From Fulvimarina sp. (GTDB lineage Bacteria > Pseudomonadota > Alphaproteobacteria > Rhizobiales > Rhizobiaceae), in assembly GCA_002700095.1 (NCBI GenBank), contig PACL01000056.1, forward strand, positions 1 through 64,000: DNA of 64,000 bases, written 5' to 3'. The notes beneath the pieces are model-generated. The model was not told where the DNA came from. It ran no database searches and saw only the letters and a program-made list of their open reading frames with translations. Positions 15,480 to 23,609 of this stretch are shown here, one piece after another. Made by a program: the position numbers and the translations under genes. How positions within the stretch are numbered: position 1 is the stretch's first letter; each line of letters starts with the position of its first letter.

Positions 15480-18400
15480 CTAACCGGTGCCTTCGAGCGC
15501 GTCGAGCAGTCGGTGCGCGAGCCGCAGCCCCTCGTGTGCGTCGGTGCTTGCCTGTCTGAGGAGCAGCCGGTCGCCCGACCATTCCAGCCCCGGCGGTGGA
15601 TCCTGTCGCTGCATCGTCCGGGCCCGGGCGGGGCGGAAGGTGGCGGCAATCGCCTGCGGCCCGCCGTCGAGCTCGGCGATGCCTGCCTCATGGCACCGCA
15701 CCCGGATCTCGGCCACCGCGAGGAGGTCCGACATCGCCTCCGGCAGCGGCCCGAAGCGGTCTGCGACTTCGTCTTCCAGCTCGGCGAGCGCCTTTGCATC
15801 CTCGGCCGCGGCGAAGCGGGCATAGAGGTCGATCCGGACCTCGTCGTCGGGAATGTAGCTCGCCGGGATGCGCCCGGAGATGCCCAGTTGGGTGGCGGGG
15901 CGCCATTCGTCCTCGGGCGGCGAGCCCTCCGCCGCCCGCATCGCCCGGTCCAGGAGATGGCGGTAGAGATTGATGCCGATGAGACGGATGTGCCCGGCCT
16001 GTTCCTCGCCGAGAAGATCGCCGGCGCCGCGCAGGTCGAGATCGCGTCCGCTGATGTCGAAGCCGGCACCGAGCCGGCCCAGCGTCTCGATCGCCGCGAG
16101 ACGCCGCTCCGCATCCTCGCCGACCGGCTGCCCCGGCTCGATGAGGAAGAGAGCGGTGCCGCGCCGCGCGCCGCGCCCGACCCGGCCGCGCAGCTGATGC
16201 AGCTGGGCGAGGCCGAAACTGTCGGCGTGCCAGACGATTATCGTGTTGGCATTCGGCACGTCGAGGCCGCTCTCAATGATGTTGGTCGCCAGGAGAACGT
16301 CGCCGTCGCCATCGGCGAACCCCAGCATGACGGCGTCGATGTCGCCGGCACTCATCTCGCCATGGGCGGTCACCAGGCCCAGTTCCGGCGCGAGCGCGCG
16401 AAGCCGCTCGGCCATCGGCGCCAGATCCTCGATGCGCGGGCAGACGACGAAGCTCTGGCCGCCGCGCAGTTTCTCGCGGCGGAGTGCGTTGTGGATCGCG
16501 GCTTCGTCGAAGGCGGTGACCGCCGTGCGGACCGACTGGCGGGCCACCGGCGGCGTCTCGATGACGCTCAGATCCTGCAGGCCGACGAGGCTCGCCTGGA
16601 GCGTGCGGGGGATCGGCGTCGCCGTCAGGGTCAAGACATGCGCCGTTTCCGCAAGGCTCTTCAGCCGGCTCTTCACCCGCGCGCCGAAATGCTGTTCCTC
16701 GTCGAGGATGACGAGGCCGAGATCGGCGAAACCGACGCCCTTCGCCGCCACCGCATGGGTGCCGACGACGATCCCGACGTCGCCGCTCTTCAGCCCGTCC
16801 TTCACCCTTCGCGCCTCGGCCGGCTTCACCATGCGCGACAGTTCGGCCACCACGATGCCGGTCCCGGCGAAGCGGCGGGCGAGCGTGCGCAGATGCTGGC
16901 GCACGAGCACCGTCGTCGGCGCGACGAAGGCGACCTGCTTGCCGGCGAAGACGGCCGCGGCCGCGGTGCGCAGCGCGACTTCCGTCTTGCCGTAGCCGAC
17001 ATCGGCGCAGACCAGCCGGTCCATCCGCCGCCCGGAGGAGAGATCCGCCATCACATCGTCGATCGCGGCGGACTGATCTCGCGTCAGGGCATGGGCGAAG
17101 CGGGCGGCGAAACGCTCGAAGCGCGCCGTCTCGGGAACGAGCTTCGGCGCCTTGCGGGCGTGCCTGTCCCGGACCGCCTCGACCAGCCTTTCGGCCGTCG
17201 TCCGGATCGCCTTGTCGAGGCTGGCGCGGCGCTTCGCCCAGCGCTCGCCCTTCAGCCGGTCGAGGGTCACGGCCGAGGCATCGCCGCCGTAGCTCCACAG
17301 CGCCTCGATCTCGGCGACCGGCACCATCAGCGTGGCGTCGCCCTCGTATCGCAGCCGCAGGGCATCGTGGGTCGCCCCCTCCGGCAGCGCGATTTCCTCG
17401 ATGCCCTCCAGGAGGCCGAGGCCGTGGTCGCGGTGGATCACCGGCTCGCCGATCCGGAACGTCGGGCCGATCAGCCCCGGATGATCCGGCGCCACAGCGG
17501 GGCGCGAGACCTTCGCCCGGCTGCCGAGGAGATCGGCCGCCGCGATGACGGCAACGTCGCCGGACGCCGTCTGAAAGCCATGGTCGAGCGGCAAGGCGAG
17601 GCTGAGGAGACTGCCGGGCTCGGATGCCGCCGCCTCACGCCAATCCGCGACCGCCTGGGATGCTTGGCCGAGCAGACGCTCCGCCCGGCGGCGGAAGCTG
17701 CCGAGGCCCGGCTTGTGGCCGGCGAGCACGATGCGGCCGCCGGCCTTGAGCCGGTCTTCGACAAAGCGCCGAAAGGCGTCCTCCGCGTTTCGGCCTGTGC
17801 AAAACCGCGGCACGCTTCGATCGTCTGTCGGAGCTTCGTCGGTCGCGGACGCGCCGACGGTGGCGGTGGCGCGGGCGGCCAGGGCCTCGTCCCAATCCGC
17901 CTTGTCCAGGAAGGCATGATCGGGAGCGGCCGGAGCACGCCGGCTCGCCGCGCCGCCGCGGAAGCTCATCTCGCTCTCATGGCCCTCGCGGACGCCATCG
18001 AGGAAATCGGTGCCGCGCTCGCCCGCTCCGGCTTCGCAGACGAGCCGGGCATCGGCCGCGTAGTCGAAGACGCTTGCAAGCTCCGGATAGAACAGCGGCA
18101 GCCAGTGTTCGCGCCCGGGCGGCAGGTCCGCGGCCTCGGGCGCTTCCTGCGCGCCCGCGTCCGCGCCGTCGGACAGGACGATTTCCGATGCCGGATCGAC
18201 GTCCAGGCAGTCGGTCTCGACGATGGAGCGCTGGGTTGCCGGATCATAGGAATGGATCGCGGTGATCCGGCCCTCTTCGTACTCGATCCGGCAGGGAAAG
18301 GCCGCCGCGGCCGGGAAGATCTCGATGACACGGCCGCGCAGCACCGCTTCGCCGGGCTCGTCGACGCGGTCGTCGAGGACGTATCCGATCTTTCGAAGCG

Positions 18401-18836
18401 CCACCTCGACGGCTTCGGGCTCGACCGTCTCGCCCACCCGGAACGCCAGATGCGCCTTTGGCCAGATCTGCGGCGGCGGGACGCGCCGGAGCAGGGCGTC
18501 TGGCGTCGTGACGACGAGAGCCGGCCGAAACGTGCGGTCGGTCAGCCAGCGGAGCGTAGCCATCCGCTGCCCCATGACGGCGCGGGACGGCGAGGCGCGG
18601 TCGTAGGGTGGACAGTCCCAGGCCGGCAGCGAGGCGATCGCCAGTTGCGGTGCAAGCGCGCGGAGCAGCGCCTCGAGCGCCCGGGCGCGCCCGGCGTCGC
18701 GCGCCACATAGAACAGCGGCGCCGGCGCCGCCTGGTCGACGAAGGCCAGCAGGTCGGCGGCGATGGCTCCCAGCGGGTCGAGGGCGGCGAACAGCCTGCC
18801 CTCGGTCTTCTGGCCCACAACGGTCGCATCGTTCAT
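15480..18836 (-). CDS. mfd: Transcription-repair coupling factor family translocase (Mfd), divergent
   Basis: Superfamily-2 translocase of about 1118 residues, close to the 1148 of E. coli Mfd, which removes stalled RNA polymerase and recruits UvrA. Visible parts are an N-terminal UvrB-like region, the RNA-polymerase-binding domain (IHRDHGLGLLEGIEEIALP), Walker A in ADVGYGKTEVALRTA, DEEQHFG, TATPIPRTLQASL, LRGRVGRG, and a C-terminal TRCF domain. The start MNDATVVGQ was chosen because homology begins there; the open frame extends 68 codons further upstream with no family resemblance. Several motifs depart from the usual wording (YGKTE for FGKTE, VTAHGEMS for VAHGQM, VIETPPVARQSV), so this may be a second Mfd-like paralogue rather than the housekeeping copy. 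Confidence 0.88.
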   Translation of the reverse strand: MNDATVVGQKTEGRLFAALDPLGAIAADLLAFVDQAAPAPLFYVARDAGRARALEALLRALAPQLAIASLPAWDCPPYDRASPSRAVMGQRMATLRWLTDRTFRPALVVTTPDALLRRVPPPQIWPKAHLAFRVGETVEPEAVEVALRKIGYVLDDRVDEPGEAVLRGRVIEIFPAAAAFPCRIEYEEGRITAIHSYDPATQRSIVETDCLDVDPASEIVLSDGADAGAQEAPEAADLPPGREHWLPLFYPELASVFDYAADARLVCEAGAGERGTDFLDGVREGHESEMSFRGGAASRRAPAAPDHAFLDKADWDEALAARATATVGASATDEAPTDDRSVPRFCTGRNAEDAFRRFVEDRLKAGGRIVLAGHKPGLGSFRRRAERLLGQASQAVADWREAAASEPGSLLSLALPLDHGFQTASGDVAVIAAADLLGSRAKVSRPAVAPDHPGLIGPTFRIGEPVIHRDHGLGLLEGIEEIALPEGATHDALRLRYEGDATLMVPVAEIEALWSYGGDASAVTLDRLKGERWAKRRASLDKAIRTTAERLVEAVRDRHARKAPKLVPETARFERFAARFAHALTRDQSAAIDDVMADLSSGRRMDRLVCADVGYGKTEVALRTAAAAVFAGKQVAFVAPTTVLVRQHLRTLARRFAGTGIVVAELSRMVKPAEARRVKDGLKSGDVGIVVGTHAVAAKGVGFADLGLVILDEEQHFGARVKSRLKSLAETAHVLTLTATPIPRTLQASLVGLQDLSVIETPPVARQSVRTAVTAFDEAAIHNALRREKLRGGQSFVVCPRIEDLAPMAERLRALAPELGLVTAHGEMSAGDIDAVMLGFADGDGDVLLATNIIESGLDVPNANTIIVWHADSFGLAQLHQLRGRVGRGARRGTALFLIEPGQPVGEDAERRLAAIETLGRLGAGFDISGRDLDLRGAGDLLGEEQAGHIRLIGINLYRHLLDRAMRAAEGSPPEDEWRPATQLGISGRIPASYIPDDEVRIDLYARFAAAEDAKALAELEDEVADRFGPLPEAMSDLLAVAEIRVRCHEAGIAELDGGPQAIAATFRPARARTMQRQDPPPGLEWSGDRLLLRQASTDAHEGLRLAHRLLDALEGTG

Positions 18837-19121
18837 GTCATGACTCGGTCGATGGTCGAAGGTCGGGACTGCGGAGACCGTGTCGTCCGCCGCCGGTTCG
18901 CATGGCGGCGGACGGGCGGTTCTGTGGTTGCCATCTGTGCTCCTCGTTCGGCAGTGTGCCGGTGGCCGTCCTTGGACAAGCCAGCAACAACAATGATTTG
19001 CGCAGAAAGCGTTGCGTGGGCTTTCCCGTTCCGGCGGCACGAGGGGGAAATCGTCAGCCTGCCACGAAATTGAGCGCCGCCCGCGGCAACAGACCGCAGC
19101 CGCGCGCCGAAGCGAGGGGCT

Positions 19122-19335
19122 TCAGGCGCCCAAGGCGGCAAGCGCCGGGACGAAGGGAAGCGCCCGCAGGCGCTCGCCGGTGGCGGCGAAGATCGCATTG
19201 CCGAGGGGCGGCGGCGCCGAGACCGTCGCCGTCTCGCCGATGCCGCCGGGACCCTCGGTGCTCTTCACGATGTGCACCTCCACGGGGATGCTCTCGTCCA
19301 TCAGCAGCTGGCCATAGCCGGAGAAGCTCGACGCT
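19122..19335 (-). pseudogene. C-terminal fragment of an isoquinoline 1-oxidoreductase beta-like molybdo-hydroxylase
   Basis: The last 60 or so codons before the stop at 19122 read like the C-terminus of xanthine-dehydrogenase-family molybdopterin-binding subunits: PVEVHIVKSTEGPGGIGE followed by LGNAIFAATGERLRALPF. Full proteins of this type are over 700 residues, and nothing upstream in any minus frame continues the homology, so this is a remnant of a deleted gene. It lies between mfd and an unrelated two-component system, marking a deletion or rearrangement junction. No small iron-sulfur partner subunit is present. Confidence 0.7.
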
Positions 19336-19339
19336 TGCG

Positions 19340-19765
19340 GAGCGCCCGGGACCGGCCAAGGCCCCGCCGCCGCCGGGCGAGCTGCCGGAAGACCGCGTTG
19401 CGCGTTCCGAAGTGGCGGGCCGGCAGCATGAGCCCGGCGGACGCAGTTCGGCGAGCGCGGCTGGCCGGCCGGCTGGCTTGCGCGTCGTCGAGAGAGCCTC
19501 TCGCGTTGACGGTGTTGTGAAGGTCCATGTATCCTCGAGATCCTCTTCTTGAAACGAAGAGAATTCGTGTCGGAGGCGCTGAAGATGGCCTTGCGAAATA
19601 TCTCGAGCCGATCGTGACGACGTTGGGTCGGGGAAGCGATGCGGGGATCGGCGATGCTTCGGCGGGCTTCCGTCATGGCTCTGACTGCCATCGCCTGATG
19701 GCCGCCGCCGGGCCTCGGTTTCATCAGCCGGTAGAGGGCGGCCTTCCCCAAAGCACCGGCAGGCG
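19340..19765. other. Non-coding or decayed stretch
   Basis: About 425 bp between the molybdo-hydroxylase fragment and the NtrC-like regulator. Open frames exist on both strands but none shows a recognisable domain, signal peptide or convincing ribosome site. It probably contains decayed sequence from the truncated gene next to it and the promoter of the regulator gene. Confidence 0.5.
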
Positions 19766-21169
19766 ATGATGTCCATCAGTCCCGCCAGCCTGCCAGCCTT
19801 GCGGGAGCCGCCGGACACGGCGATCGCCAATGCTGGTCTCAGCGACGAACTGACGAAATCGGCCGTACTCGTCGTCGACGACGAGCCGGGCATGCGGAAC
19901 TTCCTGTCCAAGATTCTCGCCGCGAACTGCGCCCGGGTGGACGTCACCGCGGACACGCGCGACGCCTCGCGGCTCCTCGACGAAAACGCCTATGACGTGA
20001 TCATCCTCGACAACATCATGCCCGACAAGACCGGGCTAGAATGGCTGGCCGAGCAACGCAGGATCGGCCTCTTCAGCGACGCGATCATGATCACCGCCCA
20101 TGCCGATCTGGACACGGCGATCCAGGCCATTCGCGCCGGCGCCAGCGACTTCCTTTTGAAGCCGTTCCGCTCCAACCAAGTCCTGAACGCCATTGCCCGC
20201 AGTCTCGAACGCTCCCGCCTGCGCCGCCAGAACTCGGTGCTGCGTCACGAACTCGAGGTCGGCAAGGACATCCTGAAGCATCGGGATGCGCTTTTGGGGA
20301 CGTCGGTCGAGATCCAGAAGGCCCGGCAGGCGATCGAACAGGCCGCCCTGTCCCATGCCAACGTCGTGTTTCGCGGCGAGGTCGGCTCGGGCAAGCAGGT
20401 CGCCGCGCGCATGCTGCACGCCGCCTCGCCCCGGGCCGCCAACCCGTTCGTCTGGCTGCAATGCTACGGCATGACCGAACAGGCCTTCCAGGAACGCCTG
20501 TTCGGGCATCTCGGCGCGCCGGCCGACGGGCCTTCTTCGCAGCAGGAGGGCATTCTCCTCAGCGCGGCGGGGGGTACCCTCTATCTCGAAGACGTCGAGA
20601 TGCTGTCGGCGGGTTGCCAGAACATTCTCGCCGAGCTCGTCAGCACCGGTCGCTTCAGCCCGCTCGGGGCGCGCCGCAGTCTGGAATTCGACCTGCGGAT
20701 CATCAGCTCCACGACACGTCCGCTCCAGGACATCGCCGCCGAGCGGATGTTCCGCACGGACCTCTTCTATCTCCTGACCGTCGTCGAGATCCTGTTGCCG
20801 CCGCTGCGGCAGCGGACGGCCGACATCATGGAGCTGACGCGTTTCTTCTCCGAAAGGCTGTCGCAGCGCATGGGAACCGGCGTTCCCGCCTTTTCGCCGG
20901 CGGCGCGCCGGCGGTTCCTCTCCCATGACTGGCCGGGCAACGTCATGGAGCTGCGCAACACGGTCGAGCGTGCCCTCATCCACGGCGACTTCGAGGCGGC
21001 TCTCGGCAGTGCCGCCACAAGGATCGAGATCGAGGACCTCGCCGCCGTCGAACGGCGCCACATCCTCGCCGTCCTCGACGCCTGCGACGGCAATCGCGCC
21101 GAGGCGGCGCGCCGCTTGGGCGTCGCCCGCAAGACCATCGACCGGAAATGCCACGCCTGGGGGCTGTGA
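19766..21169 (+). CDS. NtrC-family response regulator lacking the GAFTGA loop
   Basis: Regulator of 467 residues: receiver with Asp82 (IILDNIMPDKTG) and Lys in FLLKPFR, an AAA+ domain and a Fis-type C-terminal helix-turn-helix (NRAEAARRLGVARKTIDRK). Walker A is altered to GEVGSGKQ and the Walker B region reads GGTLYLEDVE instead of GGTLFLDE. After ERLFGH, where sigma-54 activators have GAFTGA, the sequence is LGAPADGPSSQQEG, so the sigma-54 contact loop is missing. It should therefore act as a repressor or sigma-70-type regulator. It is followed after 4 nt by a sensor kinase gene, and both precede the ABC transporter they probably control. Confidence 0.88.
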   Translation: MMSISPASLPALREPPDTAIANAGLSDELTKSAVLVVDDEPGMRNFLSKILAANCARVDVTADTRDASRLLDENAYDVIILDNIMPDKTGLEWLAEQRRIGLFSDAIMITAHADLDTAIQAIRAGASDFLLKPFRSNQVLNAIARSLERSRLRRQNSVLRHELEVGKDILKHRDALLGTSVEIQKARQAIEQAALSHANVVFRGEVGSGKQVAARMLHAASPRAANPFVWLQCYGMTEQAFQERLFGHLGAPADGPSSQQEGILLSAAGGTLYLEDVEMLSAGCQNILAELVSTGRFSPLGARRSLEFDLRIISSTTRPLQDIAAERMFRTDLFYLLTVVEILLPPLRQRTADIMELTRFFSERLSQRMGTGVPAFSPAARRRFLSHDWPGNVMELRNTVERALIHGDFEAALGSAATRIEIEDLAAVERRHILAVLDACDGNRAEAARRLGVARKTIDRKCHAWGL

Positions 21170-21173
21170 CCCG

Positions 21174-23123
21174 ATGCACTCGGTGCGGCTGCAGCTGCTC
21201 GCCATCGCTCTCCTGCCGCTGATCGTCCTGCTACCCTTGCTGCTCGGCGTGACGATGCTGCGCTGGATCAACAAGTACGACGACCTTCTGATCGCCAAGG
21301 TGGGCAGCGACCTGCGTGTGGCCGAGCAGTATTTCGGCCGGATCTCCGCCACGCTGGCCGCCGAGGTGGCGGCGGTGGCCCAGTCGGTGGATTTTTTCGA
21401 AGCGAAGTCGCACGGCGAGTTCGCTCTGGAGCAGTTCGTCGAGCGCAGGCGCACAGCCCTCGGGCTCGATTTCCTGGTCTGGGGCACCGTGACCGACACC
21501 GGCCTGCCCCGGGCGGCCCGCGAAGTCGCCCTCGCCGCAACTCCCAACGCTCCGAGCGCGGAGCTGGTGCTCCTCGGCGCCGCGGAGATGTCGGCGATTT
21601 CGCCCTCTCTCGGCGAGCGGGCGGCAATCCCGCTGGTGCCGACCGAGGCGGCGCGGCCGATCGCCCGCGACGTGGAAAGCCGGGGCATGTTCATCCTGGC
21701 GGCGCACCGCTCCGCCGACAGCGGCGAAATGTTGATCGGCGGCCGGCTCCTGAACCGCAATCTCGACGTCATCGACACGATGAACGCCCTCGTCTACCGC
21801 GACGAGGCGGGGCAGGTCTCGCGCACCGGAACGACGACGCTGTTCCTCGAGGACGTGCGGATCTCCACCAATGTCCGGCTGTTCGAGGGGTCCCGCGCGC
21901 TCGGCACGCGGGTTTCCGAGGCCGTCTGGCGGCGGGGGATGGAGGACGGTGAGACGTGGCTCGACCGCGCCTTCGTCGTCAACGACTGGTATATCTCCGG
22001 CTACGTTCCCCTCGCCGACATTTCCGGCAACCGGATCGGCATGCTCTACACCGGGTTTCTCGAGGCGCCGTTCACCGCTCAGCGGAACGCGACGATCCTG
22101 ACGCTCATCCTCGCCTTCGTCGCGGTGATCGGGCTGTCGGTGCCTTTGTTCCTGTGGCTTGCCAGGGGCATCTTCGCGCCTCTGGAAAAGATGACGGCCA
22201 CGATGGCGCATGTGGAGGCCGGGGCCTTCGACGCACGGATCGGCGCCGTCTCCGGCAACGACGAGATCGGCGCCGTCGCCCGCCATCTCGACCGCCTGCT
22301 CGACCAGGTGGAGGAGCGCGACGCCGCGCTGCGCGACTATGCCAACAACCTCAACGAACTCGTCGAGCGGCGCACCGACGAGCTGAAGGAGGCCAATCGC
22401 AAGCTGGAGACGACCTTCGCGCAACTGGTCATGTCCGAGAAGCTCGCCTCGGTCGGCGAGATCACCGCAGGTGTCGCCCACGAGATCAACAATCCCGTCG
22501 CAATCATCCAGGGCAACCTCGAAGTCATCCGCATGGGGCTTTCGCCCGAGCAGAGGGCGGAGCTGAAGAGCGAACTGGATTTCATCGACACCCAGACGCA
22601 TCGCATCAACATCATCGTCGGCAAGCTCCTGAACTTCACCCGGCCCGACGAGATGTCCGACGCGATCTCCCGGGTGGACGCCGCCCGGGCCGTCGACGAC
22701 GCGCTGATCCTGGTCGCGCCGGATCTGCGCAAGCACGCGATCGAGACGCGGGTGGAGCACAGCCCGAGCCCGAGCTTCAGGGTCGTCGAGACCGAGCTGC
22801 AGCAGGTGGTGGTCAACCTCGCCATCAACGCCGCGCAGGCGATGGGCGCAGGAGGAACGCTGACGATCCGGACGCGGCCGGCCACGCGCGAGAATATTTC
22901 CGGTTGCGAGATCGTCGTCGAGGACACCGGTCCCGGCATTCCGCCGGACAGGATCGACAACGTCTTCGACCCCTTCATGACGACCAAGATCGGCACGGGA
23001 TCGGGATTGGGCCTGTCGATCAGCCAGGCGCTGGTGACACGCGCAGGAGGGTTGATCAGCGTCCGCAGCGCCCCCGGCGAGGGAGCCACCTTCACAGTGT
23101 GGTTTCCGGCCTCGGACATTTAG
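21174..23123 (+). CDS. Cache-type sensor histidine kinase
   Basis: Membrane sensor kinase of 649 residues. A first helix (residues 9-29) is followed by a large periplasmic Cache-like sensor (about 35-300), a second helix near 305-325, HAMP, a coiled-coil segment (ELKEANRKLETTFAQL), HisKA with the phospho-acceptor in VAHEINNPVAIIQGN, and an ATPase domain with NLAINAAQAM, DTGPGIPP and GSGLGLSIS. The HEINNP box is typical of NtrB/DctB-like kinases that sense extracellular nutrients. It begins 4 nt after the regulator gene. Its stop codon TAG lies inside the first of three 42-bp-spaced repeats. Confidence 0.92.
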   Translation: MHSVRLQLLAIALLPLIVLLPLLLGVTMLRWINKYDDLLIAKVGSDLRVAEQYFGRISATLAAEVAAVAQSVDFFEAKSHGEFALEQFVERRRTALGLDFLVWGTVTDTGLPRAAREVALAATPNAPSAELVLLGAAEMSAISPSLGERAAIPLVPTEAARPIARDVESRGMFILAAHRSADSGEMLIGGRLLNRNLDVIDTMNALVYRDEAGQVSRTGTTTLFLEDVRISTNVRLFEGSRALGTRVSEAVWRRGMEDGETWLDRAFVVNDWYISGYVPLADISGNRIGMLYTGFLEAPFTAQRNATILTLILAFVAVIGLSVPLFLWLARGIFAPLEKMTATMAHVEAGAFDARIGAVSGNDEIGAVARHLDRLLDQVEERDAALRDYANNLNELVERRTDELKEANRKLETTFAQLVMSEKLASVGEITAGVAHEINNPVAIIQGNLEVIRMGLSPEQRAELKSELDFIDTQTHRINIIVGKLLNFTRPDEMSDAISRVDAARAVDDALILVAPDLRKHAIETRVEHSPSPSFRVVETELQQVVVNLAINAAQAMGAGGTLTIRTRPATRENISGCEIVVEDTGPGIPPDRIDNVFDPFMTTKIGTGSGLGLSISQALVTRAGGLISVRSAPGEGATFTVWFPASDI

Positions 23124-23209
23124 TCCGGCGAGGGACGGAATCGCGCGAAGGAGGTGGACATTTTGTCTCGGGCTAGAGAGAGATCTTATAGGACCGTCGA
23201 CATTCTGTC
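23115..23209. promoter_or_regulatory. Three GACATTYWGTC boxes at exact 42-bp spacing
   Basis: GACATTTAGTC at 23115-23125, GACATTTTGTC at 23157-23167 and GACATTCTGTC at 23199-23209. Start-to-start distances are 42 and 42 bp, four helical turns, so all three face the same side of the DNA. Boxes 2 and 3 are perfect inverted repeats GACA-N3-TGTC; box 1 has a mismatch in the inner arm but gains CGGAC/GTCCG symmetry. Box 1 overlaps the end of the kinase gene. The array lies some 400-500 bp upstream of the binding-protein gene, so the adjacent NtrC-like regulator is the obvious candidate binder. Confidence 0.75.
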
Positions 23210-23609
23210 CTTCAGCGAACTTGCATAATACCCCCAATGCTTTGATTTAAAAGATTAAATAGTTGACAGGTTGCAAGCTTCAATCCTAGCAATACTCCTC
23301 AGTTACGTATGGGAGGCCGGTGCCGCCCGATCGGGCGAACCGCGAGATGGGGGGATTTGAGCCGAACCTTTCCGGCAGCGACGTCGCGCGTGACGGGCCG
23401 CCCCCGAGCAGCCTCGTTCGTGACGGGAGCCGGGTCTTGCAGGCGACCGGATGATCCCTCCGGGCCATGAGCGACATCGGATGCGCGACACCGCCGCATC
23501 CAGTGACGCAAGCAGATCGACCGCCCGGCGAAGCCCGGACCGGACCGCAATGGTCGCACCGAGCAACGCGTACCGATCAAGAAAAAAGAAGCCAAAGGGA
23601 GGAAATGGA
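23124..23609. other. Regulatory intergenic region upstream of the ABC operon
   Basis: A 486-bp region with no recognisable gene. Its first part carries boxes 2 and 3 of the 42-bp array, then an AT-rich island (about 23221-23300, with GATTTAAAAGATTAAATAG) standing out from the GC-rich surroundings, and a -35-like TTGACA. The remaining 300 bp are GC-rich leader with two copies of CGTGACGGG 30 bp apart (23389 and 23419). A long 5' leader is implied if transcription starts near 23300. Confidence 0.6.
23263..23292 (+). promoter_or_regulatory. Candidate sigma-70 promoter of the ABC transporter operon
   Basis: TTGACA at 23263-23268 is a perfect -35 hexamer. The best -10 is TAGCAA at 23287-23292 after an 18-bp spacer, which is a poor match. 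It lies just downstream of the three-box array and within the AT-rich island. Confidence 0.35.

Noticed and set aside
15366-19073. A plus-strand open frame of about 1235 codons opposite mfd
   Set aside because: It is the antisense of a conserved helicase in a GC-rich genome, rich in Arg, Ala, Gly and Asp, with no domain or ribosome site.
23115-23209. Regular repeats considered as a CRISPR array
   Set aside because: Only three 11-bp units with inverted symmetry and 31-bp intervals, no adjacent cas genes; an operator array fits better.
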